Positions 17,224 through 27,155 of a stretch of DNA of 64,000 nucleotides are shown piece after piece; position 1 is the stretch's first letter; every line of letters begins with the position of its first letter. A program made the translations under genes and the position numbers. Below the pieces are notes generated by a model. It did no database searches, was not told the origin of the DNA, and was given only the letters and a program-made list of their open reading frames with translations. The DNA is from Chitinophaga filiformis (GTDB taxonomy: Bacteria; Bacteroidota; Bacteroidia; Chitinophagales; Chitinophagaceae), in contig NZ_CP095855.1 in NCBI RefSeq assembly GCF_023100805.1, positions 2,335,001 to 2,399,000 of the forward strand. Direction: 5' to 3'.

Positions 17224-18555
17224 ATGAAAAGAGTATTTTATCTGACCGCCGTACTAAGTGCCGTGCTGTACAATGCACCCTCTTATGCGCAAAAGGTCTC
17301 CGATTCATTGCTTCCTCAGGCAACCTTGCAGGCTTGCATTCAGTATGCACTTAACCATCAGCCCGTTGTAAAGCAGGCCAGACTGGATGAAGACATCACT
17401 GAATATACCATTAAAGGTAAGCTTGCCGACTGGTATCCTCAGGTTGGGCTGGACTACAACCTGTATCATTATCTGAAGATACCCACTTCCTATTTCAATG
17501 GTAACTATGCACAGATCGGCGTAGCCAACAGTTCTGCCGCACTGTTCCAGTGGAACCAGAATTTGTTTAACCGCGACCTCCTGCTGGCTGGCAGAACCGC
17601 CCGCGACGTCCGTAAACAGGCCAAACAAAATACAGAAAGCTACCGGATTGATGTGGTGGCTAACGTAACCAAGGCTTATTACGATCTCCTGCTTACCCAG
17701 AAGCAGATCGATGTACTGAATGAAGACATCGTACGCCTGGAGCGTAGCCTGAAAGATGCTTATAACCAATACCAGGGCGGACTGGTGGATAAGACCGATT
17801 ACAAACGGGCTACCATCTCCCTCAACAATACCCGCGCGCAGAAAAAGACCGGGGAAGAGCAGCTGAAAGCCCGCGAGGCCTACCTGCGTCAGCTGATGGG
17901 CTACCCCGCCTCCGGGTCATTACCGTTGGTGTACGATACCGTCCAGATGGCACAGAATGTACAGCTGGATACCACTGTTACCGTGGCTTATGACAACAGG
18001 ATCGAGATGCAGTTATTGCAAACACAGAAGGTGCTGCAGGAAGCGGAACTGAAGTACAATAAATGGAGCTTCCTGCCTACAGTGTCAGCTTTTGCAAACT
18101 ATAGTTTCACCTATCTGCACCCGGAATTTCAGAAGTTATACAGCAACAACCTGCCTAGTTCCCAGGTAGGGCTGAAGGTGTCTCTTCCTATCTTCCAGGG
18201 CTCTAAACGTATCTACAACATCCGCCAGTCGGAACTGCAGATAAAACGTATAGATCTGGATGTGGAAAACCTGCGGAACCAGATCAACACAGAGTATACA
18301 CAGGCAATGGCGACCTACAAGGCCAACTTCAACCAGTTTATGGTGATGAAAGAGAATGTGGACCTTGCCCAGGAAGTGTATAACCTCATCGAACTGCAGT
18401 ACCGGGAAGGAGTGAAGACCTATCTTGAGGTGATCACCGCGCAAACCGATCTCCGCTCAGCGCAGCTCAATTATTATAATGCGATGTACACTGTACTGTC
18501 GAGCAAGATAGATCTGCAGCGTGCACTGGGAACAATAACAACTAACAACTACTAA
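17224..18555 (+). CDS. TolC-family outer-membrane efflux protein
   Basis: This is the outer-membrane channel of a tripartite efflux system. A signal peptide (MKRVFYLTAVLSAVLYNAPSYAQ) is followed by a TolC fold with two helical-hairpin repeats. Long coiled-coil helices (around 130-215 and 345-430) alternate with beta strands, and there is a typical LEVITAQTDLRSAQLNYYNAMYTVL segment near the C-terminus. At 443 residues it has the expected size. The frame opens at a TTG (17209); the ATG at 17224 fits the signal peptide. It is the first gene of the operon with the adaptor and the pump. Confidence 0.92.
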   Translation: MKRVFYLTAVLSAVLYNAPSYAQKVSDSLLPQATLQACIQYALNHQPVVKQARLDEDITEYTIKGKLADWYPQVGLDYNLYHYLKIPTSYFNGNYAQIGVANSSAALFQWNQNLFNRDLLLAGRTARDVRKQAKQNTESYRIDVVANVTKAYYDLLLTQKQIDVLNEDIVRLERSLKDAYNQYQGGLVDKTDYKRATISLNNTRAQKKTGEEQLKAREAYLRQLMGYPASGSLPLVYDTVQMAQNVQLDTTVTVAYDNRIEMQLLQTQKVLQEAELKYNKWSFLPTVSAFANYSFTYLHPEFQKLYSNNLPSSQVGLKVSLPIFQGSKRIYNIRQSELQIKRIDLDVENLRNQINTEYTQAMATYKANFNQFMVMKENVDLAQEVYNLIELQYREGVKTYLEVITAQTDLRSAQLNYYNAMYTVLSSKIDLQRALGTITTNNY

Positions 18556-18610
18556 AAAGGAAACTGGCCGGGCCCACCAGCCTGGTCATTGAAAGGACAA
18601 ATATTTTCAG

Positions 18611-19753
18611 ATGAAAACAAAGCAACACATTCTCCTCATTGGCGCTACAGGCTTATTTTACCTGGCTTCCTGTAAAGGCCCGGCTCAGAAAACAGCCATG
18701 GTATTGCCTCCTACACCGGTAAGCGTTGTCCCTGCCGCTATGGGCACCGCTGTTTATTACGATAAATATCCCGCTACTGTAGTGGCACTGAACCAGGTAG
18801 AACTGCGTGCACAGGTATCAGGATATATTACCGGCATTTTCTTTAAAGAAGGTGAAGTGGTACAGAAAGGAAAACCGCTCTATGAAATAGACCGTCGTAA
18901 GTATGAAGCTGCTTACCGCCAGGCAGAAGCAAGCATTAGCCAGGCAAAAGCTAATCTTACCAAGGCACAGAAAGATGCAGACCGTTACCATAAACTGGCT
19001 GAGCAGGACGCGATTGCCCGCCAGACACTGGATAATGCCGATGCAGCACTGGATGTAAGTCGCAGCCAGCTGGCAGCAGCAGAAGCAGCCTTACTCGCAG
19101 CACGTACAGATCTCGATTATTCCATTATAAAAGCGCCATTCACCGGCCGTATCGGTATTTCACAGGTGAAACTGGGGGCGCAGGTAAGTGCCGGAACCAC
19201 ATTGCTGAACACGATGTCTTCCGAAAACCCTATCGCTGTCGATTTCGTGGTGAACGAAAATGACATCCCACGTTTCTCTGCCCTGCAGGGTAAGGCCGTA
19301 TCTGCCGGCGATTCTACTTTCCGCCTGCAGCTGCCGAATGGCAAACAGTATGATGAACCAGGTCGTATCGCTGTTATTGACCGCGGTGTGGACAACCTGA
19401 CCGCTACCATCAAAGTACGTATCGAATTCAATAACCCTAAGGGTGAACTGAAAGAAGGTATGAGCGGTGTGATGAACGTCCTCAACGATCAGTCCGGCGA
19501 GCGCGTGATCATTCCTTACAAATCAGTAATAGAGCAGATGGGGGAATTCTTCGTATTCATTGCAAAAGATACCGTTGCCGAACAGCGCAAAATACACCTC
19601 GGTCCCCGTTTGAGAGACCGGATCGTGGTAATGGACGGTGTACAACAAGGAGAATTGATCGTAACCGAAGGTCTGAACCGCTTACGTGACGGCGGTAAGA
19701 TCGATACGACTACCGTGAAGAAAGCTCCGGATGCAGCCGCAGCCAAGAAATAG
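18611..19753 (+). CDS. RND efflux periplasmic adaptor (membrane fusion) lipoprotein
   Basis: This AcrA/MexA-type adaptor links the pump to the TolC channel. The lipobox LASC at about residues 18-21 marks a lipoprotein. A barrel-sandwich/lipoyl motif follows (VELRAQVSGYITGIFFKEGEVVQKGKPLYEID). Next is a coiled-coil hairpin (about 95-155, rich in Ala, Gln and Lys), the second lipoyl half (IKAPFTGRIGISQVKLGAQV), and beta-barrel and membrane-proximal domains. The 380 residues are standard. It lies between the tolC and pump genes. Confidence 0.94.
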   Translation: MKTKQHILLIGATGLFYLASCKGPAQKTAMVLPPTPVSVVPAAMGTAVYYDKYPATVVALNQVELRAQVSGYITGIFFKEGEVVQKGKPLYEIDRRKYEAAYRQAEASISQAKANLTKAQKDADRYHKLAEQDAIARQTLDNADAALDVSRSQLAAAEAALLAARTDLDYSIIKAPFTGRIGISQVKLGAQVSAGTTLLNTMSSENPIAVDFVVNENDIPRFSALQGKAVSAGDSTFRLQLPNGKQYDEPGRIAVIDRGVDNLTATIKVRIEFNNPKGELKEGMSGVMNVLNDQSGERVIIPYKSVIEQMGEFFVFIAKDTVAEQRKIHLGPRLRDRIVVMDGVQQGELIVTEGLNRLRDGGKIDTTTVKKAPDAAAAKK

Positions 19754-19789
19754 ATAACAGTTTGAGTTTGAATCAATAGAAGAAGAAAC

Positions 19790-22700
19790 ATGATTGCAAA
19801 TACTTTTATACGCAGACCGGTTACCGCAATAGTAATATCTGTTGTGCTGGTACTGGTAGGGTTGCTGGCCATGAATAGCCTGCCGATCGGTCAGTACCCG
19901 GAAATTTCTCCTCCCACTGTGCAGGTGACTGGTACCTATATTGGCGCCGATGCGCAGACCGTTGAGCAGACTACTGCCACTCCCGTGGAAGTACAGGTGA
20001 ACGGTACGCCCGGTATGACCTATATGACCAGTAACAGTACCAACAGTGGGGCCATGAGCTTGACTGTTAACTTTGAGGTAGGTACCGATATCAATATCGC
20101 GGCGCTGGATGTACAGAACCGTGTGGGTATCGCACAGCCAACCCTGCCGCAGGAGGTACAGCGCCTTGGTCTGACAGTAAGAAAGCGTAACCCCAGTATC
20201 CTTATGCTGGTGGCTTTATATTCTCCCAAGGGAACACACGATGTAACATTCCTCGACAACTATACCAACGTATATATCAAAGACGCCTTGCTGCGTGCGA
20301 AAGGTGTGGGCGACATCTTCACCCGTGCCGACGACTTTAGTATGCGTGTATGGCTGAAGCCCGACAAGCTGGCCCAGATGGGTGTAACAGCTGAGGAAGT
20401 AAGGGCGGCCATCACTGAACAGAATGCGCAGATCTCTGCTGGTACAGTGGGTGCTCCTCCGCAGAAAACCGGACAAACATATGAGTATACTATTTTCGTA
20501 AAAGGCCGTCTCGTTACAGCCGAAGAATTTGGTAACATCATCATCAAAACCCGTCCTGACGATGGCGCTGTAGTATACCTGAAAGATGTAGCCCGCGTGC
20601 AGCTGGGTAAATTCAGTTATAGCAACAACTCATACGTGGATGGTAAGAGAGCTTCCTACCTGCTGGTATACCAGGCTCCGGGTAGTAATGCGATCGCGAC
20701 TGCGGAAGCTGTGTATGAAACCATGGCCCAGCTGAAAAAAACCTTCCCTAACGATGTGGATTATGTGGTGCCATTCGAATCAGTTTCCGTGATCGAGGTA
20801 TCAATCCACGAGGTGGTGGAAACACTGCTGGAGGCGCTGGCACTGGTGGTTGTCGTGGTATTCCTCTTCCTGCAAAGCTGGAGGGCTACCATTATCCCCG
20901 TACTGGCCATTCCGGTATCTATTATCGCAACATTTATCTTCTTCATACCACTCGGGTTTACCATCAATACCCTGACCCTGTTCGGTTTCGTACTGGCTAT
21001 CGGTATCGTGGTGGATGACGCCATCGTGGTGGTGGAGGCGGTCCAGCATAATATGGACCATGAGCAGATGACGCCTAAGGAGGCTACCTATGCAGCGATG
21101 CAGGAGATCTCCGGACCGGTGATCGCTATTGCGCTGATCCTGGCTGCGGTATTCGTGCCGGTAGGATTTGTGCCGGGCATCGTGGGACGTCTCTACCAAC
21201 AGTTTGCGATCACGATCGCGATCTCCGTACTGATATCCGCTTTCGTGGCATTGTCCCTCACACCGGCATTATGTACATTGATCCTGCGGCCCATGCACCT
21301 GGATAAGAATTCCAAGGGGCTGAATAAATTCTTCTTTAAGTTCAATACATGGTTTGGTCATGTAACCAGCCGTTATTCACTGGGTGTAAAGAAAAGTATC
21401 CGTGGAGCACGTTATGTGGTAATAATCCTGATCTGTATCATGGTTGGTACCGTGATGCTGTTCAGAGGCAAGCCTACAGGCTTTATTCCTACAGAAGACG
21501 AAGGCCGTGTGTACATCACTTTTGACTTGCCGGAGTCTTCTTCTACCGAGCGTACCATTGCTGTAATGACAGAGATGATGCATACGCTGGATAGTGTAAA
21601 AGCAATCGGTCACTACGCGGCCCTCGGAGGTCTGAACGTAGTTAGCTTTGCAACAAAATCCAACAGTGCTACCATCTTCTGTCAGTTGAAACCATGGGAT
21701 GAACGTAAAGATAAATCGCAGCAGATATTTGCACTGGTAGCACAACTTCAGGCAAAACTGTCGAGATTCAAAGAAGCCAATGTCGTGGTAATCCCTCCTC
21801 CGGCTATTCCGGGTCTGGGTTCCACAGCAGGTTTCTCCTTCATCCTTCAGCAGAAGGCCGGAGGTGGCGATATTAAAGAGTTTGAAGGCGTATTGCAGAA
21901 GTTCACTATGGCCATCAACCAGCGTCCTGAAATAGCAAGGGCATTCTCCTTCTTCACAGCGCGTACTCCTGGCTATCAGCTGGAAATAGATCGTGAAAAG
22001 GCGAAGAAGATGGGTGTGCAGATATCTTCTATTGCTACAGCCTTACAGACATACCTGGGTAGTGCATATGTGAATGACTTCACTGTATACGGACGTAACT
22101 TCCGCGTGGTAACACAGGCTGACTCTACTTACCGTGGCGATATCAAGGATCTGTCCCAGTACTTTGTACGTAACTCTTCCGGTACGATGGTGCCATTGAG
22201 CGCACTGACCTCATATAAGGTGATAGAAAGCGCACCGGTAATTTCTCACTATAACCTGTTCCGCTCCGCGGAAATAAACGGTAGCCCCGCTCCGGGTTAT
22301 AGCAGTGGTGATGCTATCAAAGCCCTGGAAGAAGTGGCCGCACAGGTATTACCTGAAGGGTATGGATATGAGTTCTCAGGTTTGAGCCGTGAGGAGATCC
22401 TGTCAGGTTCGAAGACGGTTTACATCTTCGTGTTGTCTATTGTATTCGTATTCCTGTTCCTGGCAGCGCTTTATGAAAGCTGGTCCGTACCATTCTCCGT
22501 ACTGCTGGCAGTACCTATCGGGGCCTTCGGTGCGATCGTGACACTGACTTTCCTGCCTAGCCTGACGAACAATGTGTACGCACAGATCGGTCTGATCACG
22601 CTGATCGGTTTGTCGGCAAAGAATGCGATCCTGATCGTGGAATTTGCGAAGGAACGTGTGGACAGAGGTATGGAACTGGTAACGGCGACGGTGGAAGCTG

Positions 22701-22963
22701 CCAAGCTGCGTCTGCGTCCTATCATTATGACCTCCCTGGCCTTCCTCTTGGGTATCATGCCGCTGGTAATAGCCAGTGGAGCCGGTGCGGAATCTCGTAA
22801 AACAATGGGATGGACAGTGTTGGGCGGTATGTTCACCGCTACCTTCCTGGCTATCTTTATTGTACCGGTGTTGTTCGTAACAATTACCCGCCTGGCTTAT
22901 GGTAAAGAAAAACTGAAGGCTATGCAGGAACATTATAAATCAATGCAGCATACCGAATTATAA
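19790..22963 (+). CDS. RND multidrug efflux pump, HAE1 family (AcrB-like)
   Basis: This proton-driven inner-membrane pump of 1057 residues has the classic layout: helix 1 (VTAIVISVVLVLVGLLAMNSLP), a large periplasmic loop, helices 2-6, a helix 7 after about residue 540, a second large loop, then the C-terminal helices. The essential paired aspartates of helix 4 are visible in GIVVDDAIVVVEAV (near residue 408). The motif GLSAKNAILIVEFAKE in the second half is also typical. Hydrophobic-drug export is the family role, but the substrate range cannot be read from sequence. It is the last gene of the operon and is followed by a hairpin terminator. Confidence 0.95.
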   Translation: MIANTFIRRPVTAIVISVVLVLVGLLAMNSLPIGQYPEISPPTVQVTGTYIGADAQTVEQTTATPVEVQVNGTPGMTYMTSNSTNSGAMSLTVNFEVGTDINIAALDVQNRVGIAQPTLPQEVQRLGLTVRKRNPSILMLVALYSPKGTHDVTFLDNYTNVYIKDALLRAKGVGDIFTRADDFSMRVWLKPDKLAQMGVTAEEVRAAITEQNAQISAGTVGAPPQKTGQTYEYTIFVKGRLVTAEEFGNIIIKTRPDDGAVVYLKDVARVQLGKFSYSNNSYVDGKRASYLLVYQAPGSNAIATAEAVYETMAQLKKTFPNDVDYVVPFESVSVIEVSIHEVVETLLEALALVVVVVFLFLQSWRATIIPVLAIPVSIIATFIFFIPLGFTINTLTLFGFVLAIGIVVDDAIVVVEAVQHNMDHEQMTPKEATYAAMQEISGPVIAIALILAAVFVPVGFVPGIVGRLYQQFAITIAISVLISAFVALSLTPALCTLILRPMHLDKNSKGLNKFFFKFNTWFGHVTSRYSLGVKKSIRGARYVVIILICIMVGTVMLFRGKPTGFIPTEDEGRVYITFDLPESSSTERTIAVMTEMMHTLDSVKAIGHYAALGGLNVVSFATKSNSATIFCQLKPWDERKDKSQQIFALVAQLQAKLSRFKEANVVVIPPPAIPGLGSTAGFSFILQQKAGGGDIKEFEGVLQKFTMAINQRPEIARAFSFFTARTPGYQLEIDREKAKKMGVQISSIATALQTYLGSAYVNDFTVYGRNFRVVTQADSTYRGDIKDLSQYFVRNSSGTMVPLSALTSYKVIESAPVISHYNLFRSAEINGSPAPGYSSGDAIKALEEVAAQVLPEGYGYEFSGLSREEILSGSKTVYIFVLSIVFVFLFLAALYESWSVPFSVLLAVPIGAFGAIVTLTFLPSLTNNVYAQIGLITLIGLSAKNAILIVEFAKERVDRGMELVTATVEAAKLRLRPIIMTSLAFLLGIMPLVIASGAGAESRKTMGWTVLGGMFTATFLAIFIVPVLFVTITRLAYGKEKLKAMQEHYKSMQHTEL

Positions 22964-22989
22964 ACGGAAATACTATTGCATAGAAAAGG

Positions 22990-23023
22990 AAAGGCGTCCG
23001 CATTTGCGGACGCCTTTATTTAT
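22990..23023. terminator. Intrinsic terminator after the RND operon
   Basis: A 12-bp perfect stem (22990-23001 with 23006-23017) and a 4-base loop are followed by a T/A-rich tract. The stem sequence is identical to the core of the terminator at 3351-3381. It also faces the end of the convergent anti-sigma-like gene. Confidence 0.82.
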
Positions 23024-23041
23024 TTAGAACTGTTTTGGGCT

Positions 23042-23455
23042 TTATCTGATGGTCATGGCAAAGAAGATCACCGATGCCAGGATGGATGTAGCGATCATTG
23101 CCAGCAAGGCAATAAGCAATATCTTCCAGCCTATGTGTACCCTCATCTGGTGAGGAGGAGGGGCAACATTTTCAACATGAATATTCTTTCTTTTTGCATA
23201 CCAGGTACCAGTAACAATCGGTGTTCCCGCTTCCTGGGCAACCTGTTGCATGATAGCGGTTTTCAGGTGAGCAGGTGGCTGCGCCGCTTCCTTGAAAGCC
23301 AGGCGTTCAAGCTTGCGTTCCACTTCATCTTTTTCGGTCTGTATTTCCGGAAAAATATCAAGATAGAGCTCGTATTCAGATTCTTCTTCCGGTGTAGCGA
23401 ATCCGAGGAGTACTTTTTCAAGATTTCCATCTGATATGTAACGCTCGTAGTCCAT
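23042..23455 (-). CDS. Anti-sigma-factor-like membrane protein
   Basis: This small protein of 137 residues has an N-terminal segment (YISDGNLEKVLLGFATPEEESEYELYL) matching the RskA/FecR-type anti-sigma N-domain pattern common in Bacteroidota. A helical segment ending PPAHLKTAIMQQV follows, and near the C-terminus there is one transmembrane helix (ILLIALLAMIATSILASVIFFA). The final tail is only a few residues long, so the usual periplasmic sensor domain is missing. No sigma-factor gene is adjacent. The role as a membrane-tethered regulator is an inference. Confidence 0.6.
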   Translation of the reverse strand: MDYERYISDGNLEKVLLGFATPEEESEYELYLDIFPEIQTEKDEVERKLERLAFKEAAQPPAHLKTAIMQQVAQEAGTPIVTGTWYAKRKNIHVENVAPPPHQMRVHIGWKILLIALLAMIATSILASVIFFAMTIR

Positions 23456-23600
23456 AGTCGTTATGAGGGTATTTTCTCAAGTTAACACATCCTTATAGTA
23501 GGGTCGAGAAATGCTTATTTATCCGTTCTGCGAATTTGGTGAAAAACTCAGAGAAAAAGTTGTCCAAACTAGCGAAATGGTTAACAGTATTAAAAAATAT

Positions 23601-23638
23601 AAAAACCGGTCTGAAAGGAGGTTTTCAGACCGGTTTTT
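23601..23638 (-). terminator. Intrinsic terminator after the AsmA-family gene
   Basis: A 16-base arm (23601-23616) is exactly complementary to 23623-23638, with a 6-base loop. The stem ends in A/T runs, so it can act in both directions. It is 17 bases beyond the AsmA-like stop codon on the minus strand. Confidence 0.88.
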
Positions 23639-23654
23639 CATTAAGTGATATTGT

Positions 23655-26336
23655 TTAGTTGGTTTTCTTCTTGTTGAACAGATTACCGATTGTATTCTTT
23701 ACAGCCTGTCCTGCCTGTTTGCCGGCATCCTGTAAAGGCGCTGATTTAGTATCCGTACTATCTTTCTTACCGGTCAGCTGCTTGGTAATTTCATTCTTAA
23801 CACCTGCGATAGCATTGTTCTTTACAGATGTCAGGGTGTCTTTCAGCGCTGTTTTCACTGTATCTACCTTATTTTTTACAAGTGTAGAGGCCTGATCTTT
23901 CAGGTTGTTCAGCGTACCTGAAGCAGTTTCCTGCAGGTCTGTCTTGTATGTCGGCTTCATGATATTTCCACCCAGCAATACATTCAGGTGAACGCTGTCG
24001 CTGATATTAACAGGAATACCTTTGCTGCTTGCTTTTGATGCCAGACCGGTGATCAGGGCGTCTCCCTGTTTGCCGATCACACTGCGGGGAAGGGTCATCT
24101 GCAGGGTATAGTCCAGTGACTGATCGAAGCCATGGGAACCGCCTACAAGCATGCTGATATTGCTGACATTCACCTTGAACGGATTTACCTTTACGCGGCC
24201 ATTCTCGAATGCGAAATAAGTCTTGATATCTTTCAGTGAAAGGTTTTTCAGCTGACTCACATTCAGCGTATTGGCCAGTTGTTCTACCGGTGCAAATTTC
24301 TGCAGCGCACCTTCCAGTACCAGCAGGTTACCATCACCGGTCAGGCTGCTTAACAGTGGCATCATATTCTGTCCCAGTTTACCGGAAAGTTCCAGCTGGG
24401 AATTGATCTTACCACTCAGGAATTTAGCTACCGGCATGAGCGCCTGTACTGTATTGAAGGCGTTGAACGCCTGCTGTACGTCTACGTTCTGCACATTATA
24501 GGACATATTGATGTCCGGGTTGGTTTTGCTGTTTTTAGTACTGTAGCTACCGTTTACTTCCATGTTACCCTGCAGGGCGTTCGCTTTGATCTGCTGCATG
24601 GAAACGGTTTCGTCTTTCAATAAGAGATTACCGGAAAGGTTGGACATATCCAGTTTATCGTAGTGTACTTTATCCACCTGCGCCTGTAAAGCGAAGTTCA
24701 GGTTAGCCGGAACAGCAAAAGGCGCACTTGCGGTATCAGCAGGTGTAGCTGCAGCAGTGGTTTCGGTGGTACCCATCCATTTGTCCAGGTTCACTTCATC
24801 AGCTTTAACAGCGAGCTTACCGTCCAGTGGCTGATTTTTCAGCACATAGGCCAGCATATTGTTCACTTCACCATTTGCCTGGAAATTTGTACCGAGGTAT
24901 TGTCCATCAAACTTAGACACTGTTACGTTCTTCGGATTGAACTGCATGGAAAGGGTGTTCACCTTTACGCCGTCAGGATAATCCTTGCTACGATACAACA
25001 GGTTGCTCACCAGGATGCTTCCTGCTGCATAGAATTTATCATAAGCCTGTTTCTCGATAGCGCTCATATTTCCTCTTGCACTGATGTCTGCATCCACAAG
25101 ACCACTCAGGGCTGTACCATCTTCCAGTTTCACAAACTGTGATACTTTTGAGAGGTCTAGTTTACCTTTCGCTGCACCATCCACATACATATCGGAGATA
25201 GGCGTCTTTACCAGCAGGCGCATATCCACCGGGGTATTGTCCATTTCCACGTGTGCGGAAGGCATATCTACCACAGTATGATCAGGTACGCCATCGGGGT
25301 TTTTCACACTCAATTTTACCTGGATATTCTTTACTGGTTTAGGCAGATCAGGATATTGGAAGAAGCCATCCTTCACAGCCAGGTTCAGGCCAAAAGCAGG
25401 CATCTGGGTGCTGCTGTAGGTGCCTTTTACATAACCGTCGAAAGCAGCAGTACCCTGGGTTTTGATCTTGTCAAAATCCTGCATGAAAATAGCCGGCACC
25501 AGAGAGAGGATGTCTTTAAATTGGGTAGAAGGCGCCTTCATGGAGAGGTCCATGCCGTAGGTACTGTCATTCACCAGTTTAAAGAAACCCTGGAAAGCCA
25601 GTTCCAGGTTATTCAGCGTAGCCTTTCCTTTCTGGAAGGTGTAGGTGCTGGTTTTGTTATCTACCTGTATATCAGCGTCCATTGTTGTTTTGGTACGCAG
25701 CAGATAGGGGATGAGCCCATAGCGGAAGGTAATGCCTTCAGCCTGGGTATTGGTCTGCAGGGTGAAAAGATCCTGTGTGAAGTCTCCTTTTCCCTGGTGA
25801 TCAAGTCCTTCTATGAGTAATGCCATATCACCTTCCTGGTCGTCATAACGGATGGTGGCATCTTCAATACTATATTTCTGGAGGTTCAGGGCGAATTTGG
25901 AGGAGGCAGTATCGGCCGGAGTTGCCTGTGCGGTATCCGGCTTCATGATGTCCCAATTCACAAGTCCCTGTTTATTGATAATTGCGTGTACTCTTGGTTC
26001 CTGAACGCTTACGTTGTAAATATCCATTTTGTCGCCCTTGATAACGCTCATGAGGTTCAGCGCAAGATCGATTTTCTTTACTGCAAACAGTGTATCGCCG
26101 GCGAAAGGAGCGCGGTTCACAACGCTCAGGTCTTCCAATGCTACGGCTAGTCTGGGGAAATGTCTTATCAGGCTGATATCCACGTCTTTAAAGTCAACGT
26201 CTGCAACAAGCTGCTTGTTCAGCTCCGTTTTAACGAGAGACATGATCTTACCTTTGAAGAAGTAAGGGATGGCAATTGCTGCTATAACCAATACCAGCAA
26301 GAAGATTCCTACGATTTTGAGGATTTTTTTGAACAT
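23655..26336 (-). CDS. AsmA family protein
   Basis: This is a large 893-residue envelope protein. A single N-terminal membrane helix (ILKIVGIFLLVLVIAAIAIPYFF) is followed by the AsmA N-domain (KTELNKQLVADVDFKDVDISLIRHFPRLAVALEDLSV). A long repetitive beta-rich body follows, and an AsmA-like C-terminal domain includes YTLQMTLPRSVIGKQGD. The C-terminus carries a low-complexity Lys/Thr/Ala helical tail. AsmA-like proteins are thought to form hydrophobic grooves that move lipids between membranes; that role is inferred from family only. It is divergent from the TrmH-type gene and ends at a strong terminator. Confidence 0.9.
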   Translation of the reverse strand: MFKKILKIVGIFLLVLVIAAIAIPYFFKGKIMSLVKTELNKQLVADVDFKDVDISLIRHFPRLAVALEDLSVVNRAPFAGDTLFAVKKIDLALNLMSVIKGDKMDIYNVSVQEPRVHAIINKQGLVNWDIMKPDTAQATPADTASSKFALNLQKYSIEDATIRYDDQEGDMALLIEGLDHQGKGDFTQDLFTLQTNTQAEGITFRYGLIPYLLRTKTTMDADIQVDNKTSTYTFQKGKATLNNLELAFQGFFKLVNDSTYGMDLSMKAPSTQFKDILSLVPAIFMQDFDKIKTQGTAAFDGYVKGTYSSTQMPAFGLNLAVKDGFFQYPDLPKPVKNIQVKLSVKNPDGVPDHTVVDMPSAHVEMDNTPVDMRLLVKTPISDMYVDGAAKGKLDLSKVSQFVKLEDGTALSGLVDADISARGNMSAIEKQAYDKFYAAGSILVSNLLYRSKDYPDGVKVNTLSMQFNPKNVTVSKFDGQYLGTNFQANGEVNNMLAYVLKNQPLDGKLAVKADEVNLDKWMGTTETTAAATPADTASAPFAVPANLNFALQAQVDKVHYDKLDMSNLSGNLLLKDETVSMQQIKANALQGNMEVNGSYSTKNSKTNPDINMSYNVQNVDVQQAFNAFNTVQALMPVAKFLSGKINSQLELSGKLGQNMMPLLSSLTGDGNLLVLEGALQKFAPVEQLANTLNVSQLKNLSLKDIKTYFAFENGRVKVNPFKVNVSNISMLVGGSHGFDQSLDYTLQMTLPRSVIGKQGDALITGLASKASSKGIPVNISDSVHLNVLLGGNIMKPTYKTDLQETASGTLNNLKDQASTLVKNKVDTVKTALKDTLTSVKNNAIAGVKNEITKQLTGKKDSTDTKSAPLQDAGKQAGQAVKNTIGNLFNKKKTN

Positions 26337-26407
26337 GTTTTAGATAAATGTTTTTTACTATGTATGAAGGTAGCAAGGAAAACCCGTATTTGGAAGTTGA
26401 TTTAGGT

Positions 26408-26415
26408 TAAATTTG
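26408..26415 (+). promoter_or_regulatory. -7 promoter element of the TrmH-type gene
   Basis: TAAATTTG is an exact TAnnTTTG match 26 bases before the ATG at 26442. A TTTG at 26389-26392 lies 15 bases upstream, slightly closer than the usual -33 spacing. Confidence 0.55.
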
Positions 26416-26441
26416 CCCCCTGAAAATAATATAATCTTATT

Positions 26442-27032
26442 ATGACGCCGGAACGTAGGGAAAGGTTACTATCCGTATTAAATAAAAGACAGGCCGGGTT
26501 GACCGTTGTGCTGGAAAATGTACAGGATCCGCACAATATTTCAGCTGTAATGCGTACCTGTGACGCCGTAGGTATCCAGGAGATCTATGTGCTGAACAAC
26601 AAAATTCCCCGGCATAAGAAATGGGGAGCCAAAAGCTCTTCCAGCGCTGCCAAATGGCTCACTATTCACCAGTTTTCCGACACGGCGGAATGCGTGGCTG
26701 CACTCCGGCAAAAATATGATAAGGTCTTTACCACCCATCTTGCTGCAGATGCCGTTAGCCTGTACGAGATTGACTTTACCGGTTCTGTAGCCCTGGTATT
26801 CGGGAATGAACATGAGGGGGTGAGCGATGAGATCCGTGCACAGGCAGATGGGAATTTTATTATTCCGCAGGTAGGGATCATTAAGTCGCTGAATATATCC
26901 GTAGCGTGTGCAGTGAGTATTTATGAGGCATTAAGGCAAAGAACGATTGCAGGTTGTTACGACAAACGGAATCTGCCTGATGGACAGTTTGAGGAGTTGC
27001 TGGAGAAATGGGGATTTGAAGAAGAAGAGTAG
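26442..27032 (+). CDS. trmH: SpoU/TrmH-family tRNA 2'-O-methyltransferase
   Basis: This SPOUT-class enzyme of 196 residues is likely to methylate the ribose of G18 in tRNA. SPOUT motif 1 is VLENVQDPHNISAVMRTCDAVG. Motif 2 is VALVFGNEHEGVSDE, and motif 3, forming the knot, is IPQVGIIKSLNISVACAVSIYEALRQR. The N-terminal RRERLLSVLNKRQAGLTVVLE and the short C-terminal helical extension match TrmH rather than the longer RlmB. The exact RNA target is an inference. Confidence 0.88.
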   Translation: MTPERRERLLSVLNKRQAGLTVVLENVQDPHNISAVMRTCDAVGIQEIYVLNNKIPRHKKWGAKSSSSAAKWLTIHQFSDTAECVAALRQKYDKVFTTHLAADAVSLYEIDFTGSVALVFGNEHEGVSDEIRAQADGNFIIPQVGIIKSLNISVACAVSIYEALRQRTIAGCYDKRNLPDGQFEELLEKWGFEEEE

Positions 27033-27060
27033 ATACCGGTATTCACATATACAAAAAGTA

Positions 27061-27095
27061 AGAGCCTGTTCACCTTTGGCAGACAGGCTCTTTTT
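27061..27095 (+). terminator. Intrinsic terminator after the TrmH-type gene
   Basis: AGAGCCTGT (27061-27069) pairs perfectly with ACAGGCTCT (27083-27091) and is followed by a T-run. Confidence 0.85.
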
Positions 27096-27155
27096 ATGCG
27101 GATAGTCGCTGTAAACAATGTGTAGCAGGCGCATTATGCTGAATGCATTATCTCA

